Source: Antarctobacter albus
GTDB taxonomy: Bacteria; Pseudomonadota; Alphaproteobacteria; Rhodobacterales; Rhodobacteraceae
DNA: 64,000 nt
Direction: 5' to 3'
NCBI RefSeq assembly: GCF_900101505.1
Contig: NZ_FMZI01000006.1
Coordinates: forward strand, 274,466 to 338,465
Shown here: positions 35,604 to 44,042 of the stretch, piece after piece
How positions within the stretch are numbered: the first letter of the stretch is position 1
Layout: every line of letters starts with the position of its first letter
Notes under the pieces: model-generated
What the model saw: the letters and a program-made list of their open reading frames with translations, nothing else
The model's database searches: none
Told to the model about the DNA's origin: nothing
Position numbers and translations under genes: made by a program

Positions 35604-36113
35604 ATGGCCCCGACGCCCCCGAAGTCCGACATCGACGACCTCAATCCCAAGGGTTTCTTCGCGGATATCGTCGGGGCCTTGTCCGGCACCCTTCAGGAAG
35701 TCGTGGGCATGGATGAGGCTTCGGCCTTTGTCGCGCGTGTCGGCGACGACATGGGCCGCAGCATTGCCGACCGCTACCGTGATGATGACGGCGCACTGCC
35801 TGGTGAACCGGTCGAAATCGGCCGCATCCTGTGTGATCTCAAGCAAAAGATCGGCGGGCATTTCGAACTGGTCGAGGCAGGGCCGGACAAACTGGTATTC
35901 ACCGCCTCCAGTTGCCCCTTTGGCAAGCGGGTCGAGGGCAGGCCCTCGTTGTGCATGATGACCACCAACGTTTTTGGCCGCATCGCTGCCGAAGCGAATG
36001 GCTATGCCTCGGTCGAGATCGACGAGGCACTGTCGATGGGACATTCCCGTTGCCATGTCACGGTCCACCTGGTCCGGAGCGAGGATGGCGACATCTACGA
36101 GTTTTTCGCATGA
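35604..36113 (+). CDS. Methanogen output domain 1 (MOD1)-type protein
   Basis: This 169-residue protein matches the pattern of methanogen-output-domain proteins: an N-terminal helical part (FFADIVGALSGTLQEVVGMD), then SSCPFG and RPSLCMMTTNVFG with two conserved Cys (about 104 and 117), ending SMGHSRCHVTVHL. The ATG at 35604 has GGAGG 5 bases upstream. The family is thought to be a signalling output or ligand-binding module, often next to sensor proteins; the diguanylate cyclase 70 bp downstream fits this. Exact ligand unknown; the cysteines could bind a metal. Confidence 0.75.
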   Translation: MAPTPPKSDIDDLNPKGFFADIVGALSGTLQEVVGMDEASAFVARVGDDMGRSIADRYRDDDGALPGEPVEIGRILCDLKQKIGGHFELVEAGPDKLVFTASSCPFGKRVEGRPSLCMMTTNVFGRIAAEANGYASVEIDEALSMGHSRCHVTVHLVRSEDGDIYEFFA

Positions 36114-36183
36114 AGGGTCTTTTGCGCGCAAACAGCCAGGACCGGGGTCAGGGCTTCACCCTGTCCCGGAGCCGGGCAGCGGG

Positions 36184-37152
36184 ATGACCGTGACCGACGC
36201 CGTGCTGGACGCGGCCCTGGGTGCTATCGGCCAGGCAATCGAGCGTGCTCCTCGCGCGATGATGCTGCTGGATGACCAGTGGACCGTCCTTCTGGCCAAC
36301 CGCCACGCGCGCGACCTTCCCGGGCTGCAGGTCGGCCTGCAACTGGCCAGCCTGGCCCGCGAAGATGCCGGCACCATGACAAAGGGGCTGAAACAGGCGA
36401 TTTCCACCTCGCGCGGGATTCCGCTGCGTCTGACCTTTACCGAGGAACCGATGACATTCCAGGCCTGGCGGATCGATCCCCTGCCCGGCATGGAAAATCC
36501 CTTGGTAATGCTGAAATCCGACCCATCCAACCTTTTTGCCGCACGGCTCACTTCGCTGGAACGCCAGCAGGACAGCACGCGCCGCCGGTTGAGTCAGACG
36601 GAAGAGGAACGCGACAGGCTGCGCCATACGGCGCGGCGGCTGTCCAGCCTTGCCATGACCGATCCGCTGACCGGCCTGATGAACGCCCGCAGTTTCCGTG
36701 AAGAAGGACAGCGGCTGCTGGCCAGTCCTCAGGGCACTGTCGGGCTGATCTACATCGACCTCAACGGATTCAAGCCGATCAACGACCAGTACGGCCATTG
36801 CGCCGGCGATGAGGTCCTGAGCCGGGTCGCCCGACGGCTGCGCGAAACCCTGCGCAACGACGCCAGCGCCGCCCGGCTGGGCGGCGATGAATTCGGCATC
36901 TGGCGCCCGGACACAACCCAGCGGGCGATGCTGACCTGTGTCAACGACCTGCGCGCGGCATTGGCCCGGCCGATGACATTGGAACGGCCGGGCGGTACGG
37001 ATATCGTCCTGCCCGGCATCGACGCCGCCTTTGGCCGGGCCACGGCCCCGCATGACGGCAGCGACGTGGACATGCTGCTGAAAAGGGCGGATGCGCGGAT
37101 GTACGCAGACAAGTCCCGCCACCGGGGGGCTTGCCTGCGCCTGTCCGGCTGA
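36184..37152 (+). CDS. Diguanylate cyclase with N-terminal PAS-like region
   Basis: This 322-residue soluble protein has an N-terminal PAS-like sensor (about 10-120: RAMMLLDDQWTVLLANRHAR), a coiled-coil linker (about 125-155) and a GGDEF domain (MTDPLTGLMNARSF about 158-171; LGGDEFG about 237-243). The active-site GGDEF is intact, so c-di-GMP synthesis is likely. At the RxxD inhibition site the sequence is RNDA, so product feedback through the I-site is probably lost. The ATG at 36184 is chosen because the PAS region starts there. It is probably co-transcribed with the MOD1 protein gene and may tune exopolysaccharide output. Confidence 0.88.
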   Translation: MTVTDAVLDAALGAIGQAIERAPRAMMLLDDQWTVLLANRHARDLPGLQVGLQLASLAREDAGTMTKGLKQAISTSRGIPLRLTFTEEPMTFQAWRIDPLPGMENPLVMLKSDPSNLFAARLTSLERQQDSTRRRLSQTEEERDRLRHTARRLSSLAMTDPLTGLMNARSFREEGQRLLASPQGTVGLIYIDLNGFKPINDQYGHCAGDEVLSRVARRLRETLRNDASAARLGGDEFGIWRPDTTQRAMLTCVNDLRAALARPMTLERPGGTDIVLPGIDAAFGRATAPHDGSDVDMLLKRADARMYADKSRHRGACLRLSG

Positions 37153-37158
37153 GCGGCG

Positions 37159-38949
37159 TCACTCGCCCAGCGCGATCCCCTCGCGGCGCGGATCAGCGCC
37201 ACCCTGCAGACCCTCCGCCCCGATGGCGATGGCATGCAGGCCGGAATTCAAATCACGCACATCGGTGTTGAACCCCATCTCTGCCAGGGCGGTCGCCATG
37301 TCGGCCATCGGCGTTCCGGCCTCCAGGTCGAAGGTGCCGAAACGGTTGACGCCATGCGGCATGGCCACCGCCTGCTGCACATCCATGCCCCAGTCCACAT
37401 GCGCGATGATCGCCTGCGCGACATAGCCAATGATCCGCGACCCGCCGGGTGATCCGATCACCAGCACCGGCTTGCCCTCTTCGCGCACGATGGTGGGCGA
37501 CATCGACGACCGCGGCCGTTTGCCCGGCGCCACCGCGTTGGCGATGGGCACCCCGTCCTGGTGCGAGCGGAACGAGAAATCCGTCAGCTCGTTGTTCAGC
37601 AGGAAGCCGTTGGTCATCAGGCGCGAGCCAAAGCCGTTCTCGATGGTCGTCGTCATCGACAGCGCGTTGCCGTACTGATCGACGATCGAGATATGCGAGG
37701 TCGAGGGGAACTCGATACTCTCGTCATCGGCCCAGAGCATCGCGTGATCCCAGGCCGGCATCCCCGGCGCCACTTCCGGAAGGGCATCGTCGCCTTCCAG
37801 CAGGCGCGCGCGTTCGCCCAGGTAAGCCGGATCGACCAGCCCGTCGGTCGGCATCGGGACAAAATCGCTGTCCGCCATGTAGCGGCCCCGATCGGCAAAG
37901 GCGAGACGCGAGGCATCGCCGATCTTGCGCCAGGTCTGCGGATCATCCGCGGCACCTGGATCAGAGGCATCCAGCATCCCCAGGATCTGCCCCACGGTCA
38001 GCGCACCGGACGAGGGCGGGCCCATACCGCAGACTTCCAGCCCCCGGAACGGCGCACAGACCGCCGGGCGTTCCTTGACCTCGTAGGCGGCGAGGTCGGC
38101 AAGGCTCATCACGCCGGGGTTGGGCTCGAACCCGCGCACCGTGTCGACGATGTCCTGCGCGATCTCGCCCTGATAGATCACCTGCGCGCCTTCGCTGGCC
38201 ATGCGCCGCATGACATTGGCATAATCCGGGTTCTTCAGCACGGTCCCGGCCACGGGCGGCATGCCGTCCGGCAGGAAGTAGTTGGCGGAAGGCTCGTAGC
38301 GGGTCAGCGCGGGGACATTGGCCAGCACCAGCTGGCTGAGACGGGGAGAGACCTCGAACCCCTCGTCCGCCAGCCGCGTGGCCGCATCGAACAGCCCGGC
38401 CCAGTCGGACTTGCCCCATTTCTCATGCGCGGCCTGCATCAGCGCGGGCGTGCCCGGCACGCCGACAGAACGGCCCCCGATCACCGCGTTCCAGAATCCC
38501 ATCGGCTCGCCATCCGCCGTCTGGAACAGGGTGGGTGTGGCCGCGAAAGGTGCGGTTTCGCGCCCGTCCAGCGTGGTGATCTCGCCCGTTTCGCCGTCGT
38601 GCCAGACGAGAAAGGCCCCGCCGCCGATGCCCGAGCTTTGCGGCTCGACCAGCCCCAGCACGGTCTGCACGGCGATCATGGCATCCGCCGCCGTGCCGCC
38701 GGCGCGCAGCACCTCGGCCCCGGCCTGCACCGCATGCGGGTTGGCTGCCGCCACCATCCATGTCTGCGCCTTGACCGGTTGACCGGCCTCCTTGGCCTCC
38801 AGCGCTGCGGCGACCTCTGGCGACAAGGCGGCAAAGCCGCCGCCATCCACCGTGGCCGCCTCGGGGGCGACGGTATCCGTGCTTTGCTGTGCCAGCCCCG
38901 CGCCCGCCGTCAGCATCAACAGCGTGGCTATCTGCGCAATCCTCATCAT
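37159..38949 (-). CDS. ggt: Gamma-glutamyltransferase
   Basis: This 596-residue periplasmic Ntn-hydrolase has a Sec signal (MRIAQIATLLMLTAGAGLA). It hydrolyses or transfers the gamma-glutamyl group of glutathione. The autoprocessing Thr is in PSTSHISIVD (about residue 410), giving large and small subunits; the oxyanion segment is GSPGGSRI (about 495) in place of the usual GSxGG. The start is preceded by AGGGAG; ATG codons at 38949 and 38946 are equally good. It converges on the diguanylate cyclase with a 6-bp gap, leaving no room for a separate terminator. No functional tie to neighbours is seen. Confidence 0.95.
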   Translation of the reverse strand: MMRIAQIATLLMLTAGAGLAQQSTDTVAPEAATVDGGGFAALSPEVAAALEAKEAGQPVKAQTWMVAAANPHAVQAGAEVLRAGGTAADAMIAVQTVLGLVEPQSSGIGGGAFLVWHDGETGEITTLDGRETAPFAATPTLFQTADGEPMGFWNAVIGGRSVGVPGTPALMQAAHEKWGKSDWAGLFDAATRLADEGFEVSPRLSQLVLANVPALTRYEPSANYFLPDGMPPVAGTVLKNPDYANVMRRMASEGAQVIYQGEIAQDIVDTVRGFEPNPGVMSLADLAAYEVKERPAVCAPFRGLEVCGMGPPSSGALTVGQILGMLDASDPGAADDPQTWRKIGDASRLAFADRGRYMADSDFVPMPTDGLVDPAYLGERARLLEGDDALPEVAPGMPAWDHAMLWADDESIEFPSTSHISIVDQYGNALSMTTTIENGFGSRLMTNGFLLNNELTDFSFRSHQDGVPIANAVAPGKRPRSSMSPTIVREEGKPVLVIGSPGGSRIIGYVAQAIIAHVDWGMDVQQAVAMPHGVNRFGTFDLEAGTPMADMATALAEMGFNTDVRDLNSGLHAIAIGAEGLQGGADPRREGIALGE

Positions 38950-39033
38950 ACACACTCCCTGGTTGCGTCTACTAACCGGCAGTCAATCAGCAGAAACGAG
39001 TCGGGGATAGGCCTGATGTGCGGGTGAGCAATC

Positions 39034-39546
39034 TTAGGCCTTCTTGACGTACTTCGTCAGGATCACGATCCGCTGTCCTTCGACCCGGCCCGAGATATGG
39101 TCTGCGTTGTCCGGCTCCAGCGAGATCTTGCGCACCGCCGTCCCCTGCTTGGCGGTGAACCCGGCGCCCTTGACCGGCAGCGCCTTGATCAGCGTCACCG
39201 TGTCCCCGTCCGACAGGACCGCACCGTTGCAGTCGCGGTGAACGACACTCTCGGCAGGCGCGGCCTCGGCCTGCGCCCAGTCCAGCACATCGGGTTCAAG
39301 GTAGGCGATGTCCAGCAGGTCCCGCGCCCAGGCCGCGTTCAGCCGGTTCAGCAGCCGCCAGGCCAGGACCTGTTCGGCGGGTTCCGTGCTCCAGATCGCC
39401 TCGTTCAGGCATTGCCAGTGCGGGCCGTCCTCGGGCCCGTTTTCCACACCCGCGCGGCAGGTCGCACAAAGGGCCACCTCATCGGGTCGCGGGGCCACCG
39501 CAAAGGGCGTGGCCTCCTCGGCCTTGCAAAGCGCGCATTGGGTCAT
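39034..39546 (-). CDS. phnA: PhnA/YjdM-type zinc-ribbon protein
   Basis: This 170-residue protein has an N-terminal zinc ribbon (CALC..., then CATC, about residues 4-30) and the C-terminal PhnA domain with CNGAVLSDGDTVTLIKALPVKG and ISGRVEGQRIVILTKYVKKA in two pieces. The family is named for phosphonate use, but its biochemical role is not established and no phosphonate genes are nearby. The SD sequence GGAAAGG sits in the loop of a strong hairpin (39548-39580), which could limit translation. It lies 80 bp downstream of the hydroxyacid dehydrogenase on the same strand. Confidence 0.88.
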   Translation of the reverse strand: MTQCALCKAEEATPFAVAPRPDEVALCATCRAGVENGPEDGPHWQCLNEAIWSTEPAEQVLAWRLLNRLNAAWARDLLDIAYLEPDVLDWAQAEAAPAESVVHRDCNGAVLSDGDTVTLIKALPVKGAGFTAKQGTAVRKISLEPDNADHISGRVEGQRIVILTKYVKKA

Positions 39547-39547
39547 G

Positions 39548-39580
39548 GCGGGGGCCTTTCCGATTGGTATCCGCCCCCGC
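39548..39580 (-). promoter_or_regulatory. Hairpin sequestering the phnA ribosome-binding site
   Basis: Arms GCGGGGGC and GCCCCCGC (8 bp, all matched) flank a 17-base loop that contains GGAAAGG. The 3' arm ends one base before the ATG. It could be a weak terminator of the upstream gene or a translational gate. Confidence 0.45.
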
Positions 39581-39626
39581 CTGATGCGCGGCGGGCCGCC
39601 CCAAGTCCATGCGGCGGATGGGCGCC

Positions 39627-40613
39627 CTACAGCATCGCGGGCACGACCTGGTCCGGCGGACGGTGACCATCGTCGAAGGTCTTGATGTTGATGATGACCT
39701 TTTCGCCCATCTCGATCCGCCCTTCTTCGGTGGCCGATCCCATATGCGGCAGCATCATCACGTTGGGCATGTTGCGCAGCTCGGGGTTGCCCTGGATACC
39801 ATGTTCGTAGACGTCCAGCCCCGCACCGGCCAGTTGCCCGGTCTTGAGCATCCGGGTCAGCGCGTTCTCGTCGATGACCTCCCCGCGCGAGGTGTTCACG
39901 ATCACCGCGCTGGGTTTCATCAGTTGCAGGCGCCGGGCGTTCAGCAGGTGGTAGGTGCTGGGCGTCGACGGACAGTTCACGCTGATCATGTCCATCCGCG
40001 CCACCATCTGGTCGAGGCTTTCCCAATAGGTGGCCTCCAGCGCCTCTTCGGTCTCGGGGCGCAGGCGGTGGCGGTTGTGGTAATGCACCTGCATCCCGAA
40101 GGCGGCGGCGCGCCGCGCGACCGCCTGGCCGATGCGGCCCATGCCCAGGATGCCCAGGCGGCGCCCGCCCAGGCGCTGGCCCAGCAAAGCGGTGGGCGCC
40201 CAGCCAGCCCAGTCGCCGCCCTGCATGACGGTCAGACCCTCCTGGATGCGCCGGGTCACACCCAGCATCAGCGCCATGACCATGTCGGCGGTGTCCTCCG
40301 TCACCACACCCGGCGTGTTCGACACGAGGATGCCGCGCGACCGCGCGGTGGAGACGTCGATGTGATCGAAGCCCGCACCGAAATTGGCGATCAGTTTCAG
40401 CCGTTCACCGGCCTGGCCGATCAGCCCGGCGTCGATCCGGTCGGTCAGCGTGGGCACCAGCACGTCGGCCTCCTGCACCGCGTCGATCAGTTCGCCACGG
40501 GTCATCGGCGTGTCATCGGCACGCAGTTTCGCGTTGAACAACTCGGTGAGCCGTGTCTCGACCACTTCGGGCAAGCGTCGCGTCACGACAACACTCAGAC
40601 GTTTTGATGGCAT
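39627..40613 (-). CDS. D-isomer-specific 2-hydroxyacid dehydrogenase (glyoxylate/hydroxypyruvate reductase type)
   Basis: This 328-residue enzyme has the NAD(P)-binding LGILGMGRIGQAVARR (about 153-168) and the catalytic set: Arg in NTSRGEV (about 239), Glu in the following helix region and His in LPHMGSAT (about 291). It reduces a 2-oxo acid such as glyoxylate or hydroxypyruvate to the D-hydroxy acid in the cytosol. Sequence alone does not fix the substrate; the length and motifs fit the GyaR/formate-dehydrogenase-like group. Confidence 0.92.
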   Translation of the reverse strand: MPSKRLSVVVTRRLPEVVETRLTELFNAKLRADDTPMTRGELIDAVQEADVLVPTLTDRIDAGLIGQAGERLKLIANFGAGFDHIDVSTARSRGILVSNTPGVVTEDTADMVMALMLGVTRRIQEGLTVMQGGDWAGWAPTALLGQRLGGRRLGILGMGRIGQAVARRAAAFGMQVHYHNRHRLRPETEEALEATYWESLDQMVARMDMISVNCPSTPSTYHLLNARRLQLMKPSAVIVNTSRGEVIDENALTRMLKTGQLAGAGLDVYEHGIQGNPELRNMPNVMMLPHMGSATEEGRIEMGEKVIINIKTFDDGHRPPDQVVPAML

Positions 40614-40721
40614 TCAGCCTCTCCCCAAACTTCCCCTGCGGGTCCCACGGGCGGTAGACTGCGACAGGAAAGGACGGGGCACAAGAACCCCGCCGGAAAA
40701 ACTGAGCAGGACCTGAAAACC

Positions 40722-41219
40722 ATGTTCAAACAAGCGATCGCCGCCGCGGTGGCGCTGCTGATTCTGGCCGGTCCCGGCACGGCGGGGCAAGACCGGGGGC
40801 CGGTGACGAACCTGCCGCTGCCGCGTTTCGTCTCGCTCAAGGCGTCCGAGGGCAATGTCCGTCGGGGGCCTTCGCTGACGCACCGGATCGACTGGGTCTA
40901 CAAGCGGCGCGGAATGCCGCTGGAAATCACCGCCGAACACGGCCACTGGCGCCGGGTCCGCGACCGGGACGGCGCCGGCGGCTGGGTGCATTACTCTTTG
41001 TTGTCGGGCGCCCGCACGGTGATCGTGGAACAGGACATGCTGAGCCTCTACCGCCGTCCCGACCCGGACAGCGTGGTGGTGGCCCGGCTGGAACTGGGGG
41101 TGATCGCGCGGCTGGGCGATTGCGGGCCGGACTGGTGCCGCCTGACCGCCGACGGCTATCGCGGCTGGGTCGACAAGACCGCGCTTTGGGGCGTGGGACT
41201 GGAAGAGATCCGCGAGTGA
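40722..41219 (+). CDS. Exported SH3-domain protein
   Basis: This 165-residue protein has a Sec signal (MFKQAIAAAVALLILAGPGTAG). Two SH3-like halves are seen: FVSLKASEGNVRRGPSLTH...GGWVHYSLLSG (about 36-95) and SLYRRPDPDSVVV...GYRGWVDKTALWGV (about 107-158), the latter with CGPDWC, which could form a disulfide. This family often binds peptidoglycan or stabilises periplasmic enzymes. It is a single-gene unit divergent from the hydroxyacid dehydrogenase. Confidence 0.88.
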   Translation: MFKQAIAAAVALLILAGPGTAGQDRGPVTNLPLPRFVSLKASEGNVRRGPSLTHRIDWVYKRRGMPLEITAEHGHWRRVRDRDGAGGWVHYSLLSGARTVIVEQDMLSLYRRPDPDSVVVARLELGVIARLGDCGPDWCRLTADGYRGWVDKTALWGVGLEEIRE

Positions 41220-41295
41220 GCGCGCCAGGGCAACGGGCGTAGCCTAGCGGCCCGAGGTCCCGGGCCAAGCCCGGTACGGGGTCACGCGGACCGTC

Positions 41296-42372
41296 TCAGG
41301 CCGCCTCGTGCATCAGGATCGCCGCCTCGGAGGCCGAGAGGTTGCGCCGCGCATAGGCGCCATAGCCCTGCGGGTTCGAAGCCACGCCCGGCAGGGTCCG
41401 CAACAGGCGCTTGCGGTCCTCGGCATCCAACGAGGTGAGCGCCGTGTTCGCCGGGTGAAAGCTCTCGGTCTCGACCCCATCGGCAAAGAGCACCTCGTGC
41501 CGGGGCAGGAGAAGGTGGACATAGGTCACCTCCTTGACGGTGCTGTCCTGCACCACACCCTTGCAATCGACCAAGTCCCGCGCCGTTACCAGCACCTCGG
41601 GCGTGTTGAACAGCGCCTGCGCGGGCGCACCGCGCACCACCATGCGGTGATCCGGAGAGACCAGGATATCGCTGTTGGGCTGACCCAGCCCCAGCGCGCC
41701 GGTCCGCAACCGGATCGGGCGCAGCGCAGGCATGGCAAAAAGACGGGCACCGGACATCCGGCGGCTGCCGATCCAGCAGATCGGCTGGGCACCGCTGTCC
41801 TTGGTCTGCACCAGGTCGCCTTCGCACAGCAGGCCGACCGGCACAGGCCCGCGCGGCGTCAGGATGCGTGTCCTGGGCGTGAAACAGATCACGCCGCCCG
41901 GGTCGGACCTGGCGGCCAGCGTCTGCGCCGACCGGACATGGTGCACCACCCAGAGATCGACACCGGCGGGCGGCAGTTCATCCAGGCACATCAACAAGGG
42001 CGGCACATGTGGCCCCACCGGGATCAGCGTCACGGTATAGCCCTTGCGCCCGTCCGTGACGACAAAGGTCGAGTCGCCGCCGCGCGCCTCTTGCCCGGCC
42101 TCGCGCAGGTCGGCCCTTCGGGGACGTTCCGCCGCCAGGGCTGCGCCCACCAGCCGACGCACCATGCGCGCCGCGCGTGGCCTGATGTCTTCGCCCTGGT
42201 CCGCCCTCTCGCCCAGCGGAAGGAGGGACGCCGGACCGTCCACCCGGACCGGCTCTCCGGACCAGGACCATGCGGCCCCGACCTGCAATGCCGGTTCGGG
42301 CGCATCCCGCACCCCGTCGATTTCCGTCTGCGCCCAGGAGATGACGAACGTGCCGCGATAGCCCGTTCCCAT
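41296..42372 (-). CDS. Hint-domain protein 2 (GTFVISWxQTEID family)
   Basis: This 358-residue protein begins MGTGYRGTFVISWAQTEIDG, an N-terminus I recognise from a family widespread in Rhodobacterales. A Hint domain starts at GVICFTPRTRILTPRGPV (about 165-182) with GDLVQTKDSG and SPDHRMVV (the His), so self-processing residues are present. No Sec signal is seen. The ATG at 42372 is preferred over one seven codons upstream because of the family N-terminus. It differs from Hint protein 1 except for the Hint core. Function is unknown; secretion by a type I system is a family-based guess. Confidence 0.85.
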   Translation of the reverse strand: MGTGYRGTFVISWAQTEIDGVRDAPEPALQVGAAWSWSGEPVRVDGPASLLPLGERADQGEDIRPRAARMVRRLVGAALAAERPRRADLREAGQEARGGDSTFVVTDGRKGYTVTLIPVGPHVPPLLMCLDELPPAGVDLWVVHHVRSAQTLAARSDPGGVICFTPRTRILTPRGPVPVGLLCEGDLVQTKDSGAQPICWIGSRRMSGARLFAMPALRPIRLRTGALGLGQPNSDILVSPDHRMVVRGAPAQALFNTPEVLVTARDLVDCKGVVQDSTVKEVTYVHLLLPRHEVLFADGVETESFHPANTALTSLDAEDRKRLLRTLPGVASNPQGYGAYARRNLSASEAAILMHEAA

Positions 42373-42529
42373 GCCTGCTCTGCCTCTTGTCATTTTTTCG
42401 GAAAGTGTAGTCGACGGGCGGGGTTGCGCAAAGCCATGCACAGTGTGAGCAGCTCTACCCGGCCCGCCTTGGCGCCGCGCCTGTGGCCGACAAGCAACAA
42501 GTGCCAGGCGCCAAACAACCGCGACGTGC

Positions 42530-42566
42530 ATAAAGAAACGCCACCCCGGGACAGGGCGGCGTTTCA
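42530..42566 (-). terminator. Terminator of UDP-glucose dehydrogenase gene
   Basis: Read on the minus strand, GAAACGCC pairs with GGCGTTTC around a 15-base loop and runs into CTTTATG. It begins 17 bp after the dehydrogenase stop. The remaining sequence from 42373 to 42529 shows no gene and must carry the Hint gene promoter. Confidence 0.7.
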
Positions 42567-42582
42567 GGATCAATCGAAAGGA

Positions 42583-43902
42583 TCAGCCAGCGTAGCCAGC
42601 TCGCCCTATGCTCTCATATCCGGTGAAACCGGCGGCCTCTGCGTCGGCAGGGGCATAGATGTTGCGCAGATCGGCCATGCGGGCCTGCGCCATGCTGCCT
42701 GCGATGCGCGACAGGTCCAGCGCGCGGAACTCGTTCCACTCGGTCAGGATCACCAGCAGGTCGGCGCCTTCGGCGGCGGCATAGGGGTCATCCATCCAGC
42801 TGACGCCGGGCAGCAGCTGTTCGCCTTCGCGCTTGCCCTGCGGATCGACCACCCGGACCTTGGCGCCGCCGCCCACAAGGGCAGGCACGATGGTCAGCGA
42901 GGGCGCATCGCGCATGTCGTCGGTGTTGGGCTTGAAGGTCACGCCCAGCACGGCGACCGTCTTGCCGTTGAACCGGCCATCGCAAAGGTCGCTCAGCTTG
43001 TCGAGCATGCGGCGCTTGACGTCCTCGTTGACCTTGATGACCGTCTCGACGATCGAGATGGGCGAGGCGTGTTCCTGCCCGATGCGGGCCAGTGCCTTGG
43101 TATCCTTGGGGAAACAGCTACCGCCGTAACCCGGACCGGCGTGCAGGAACTTGTTGCCGATGCGGCCGTCCATGCCCATGCCCTTGGACACCGATTTCAC
43201 GTCGGCGCCGACCTTTTCGCACAGTGCCGCGATCTCGTTGATGAAGGTGATCTTGGTCGCGAGGAAGGCATTGGCCGCGTATTTGATCATCTCCGCCGAT
43301 TCCAGGTCGGTGGTGACGATGGGGAAATCACGCAGGTAGAGCGGGCGGTAGATCTCGGCCATCACGGCGGCGGCGCGGTCGGTTTCCACGCCCACGACCA
43401 CGCGGTCGGGCTTCATGAAATCGTCGATCGCGGCGCCTTCACGCAGGAACTCGGGGTTCGAGGCGACGTCGAAATCAAGCGCCGGGTTGGCGGCGGCGAC
43501 CGTTTCCTTGACCTTGCGGTTGGTGCCAACGGGCACGGTCGACTTGGTCACGATCACCACGTAGTCCTTGGCAGCCTTCGCGATTTCCTCGGCCGCGGCC
43601 ATGACGTAGGTCAGATCGGCGTGGCCATCGCCCCGGCGCGTCGGGGTGCCCACGGCGATAAAGACCGCGTCGGCGCCATCAATTGCGCTGGCCAGGTCCA
43701 GGGTAAAGCTGAGCCGCCCGGCCTCGACGTTCTTGTGCATCAGCACGTCCAGCCCCGGCTCGTAAATCGGGACCTCTCCGCGCTCCAGCATCTCGATCTT
43801 GCGGGGGTCCTTGTCGACACAAACAACTTCGTGACCGAAATCCGAAAAGCAAACTCCGGAGACGAGGCCGACGTAGCCCGTTCCGATCATGGCAATCTTC
43901 AT
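42583..43902 (-). CDS. ugd: UDP-glucose 6-dehydrogenase
   Basis: This 439-residue NAD enzyme oxidises UDP-glucose twice to UDP-glucuronate. The N-terminus has IAMIGTGYVGLVSGVCF (Rossmann loop), the middle EFLREGAAI, and the catalytic cysteine is in GPGYGGSCFPKDTKAL (about 260). C-terminal UDP-binding domain is complete; length is typical. The ATG at 43902 is chosen over one 13 codons upstream because the fold starts there. It is divergent from kpsF. UDP-GlcA is a common acidic sugar for capsules and exopolysaccharides, so it may supply the locus at 1-27 kb. Confidence 0.95.
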   Translation of the reverse strand: MKIAMIGTGYVGLVSGVCFSDFGHEVVCVDKDPRKIEMLERGEVPIYEPGLDVLMHKNVEAGRLSFTLDLASAIDGADAVFIAVGTPTRRGDGHADLTYVMAAAEEIAKAAKDYVVIVTKSTVPVGTNRKVKETVAAANPALDFDVASNPEFLREGAAIDDFMKPDRVVVGVETDRAAAVMAEIYRPLYLRDFPIVTTDLESAEMIKYAANAFLATKITFINEIAALCEKVGADVKSVSKGMGMDGRIGNKFLHAGPGYGGSCFPKDTKALARIGQEHASPISIVETVIKVNEDVKRRMLDKLSDLCDGRFNGKTVAVLGVTFKPNTDDMRDAPSLTIVPALVGGGAKVRVVDPQGKREGEQLLPGVSWMDDPYAAAEGADLLVILTEWNEFRALDLSRIAGSMAQARMADLRNIYAPADAEAAGFTGYESIGRAGYAG

Positions 43903-44042
43903 TTTGGCGATCCCTAGCCTGGTATCCAATGCCGCCGTCATGCGGGCGAGTCCGGGGAAATGTCAACGCGGACCCCTTGCAGAGCGGCAAACTGTTGCGC
44001 GATTGGACAAGCTTTCGCAGAGCCGCTAAGGCAGGCGGCAGA

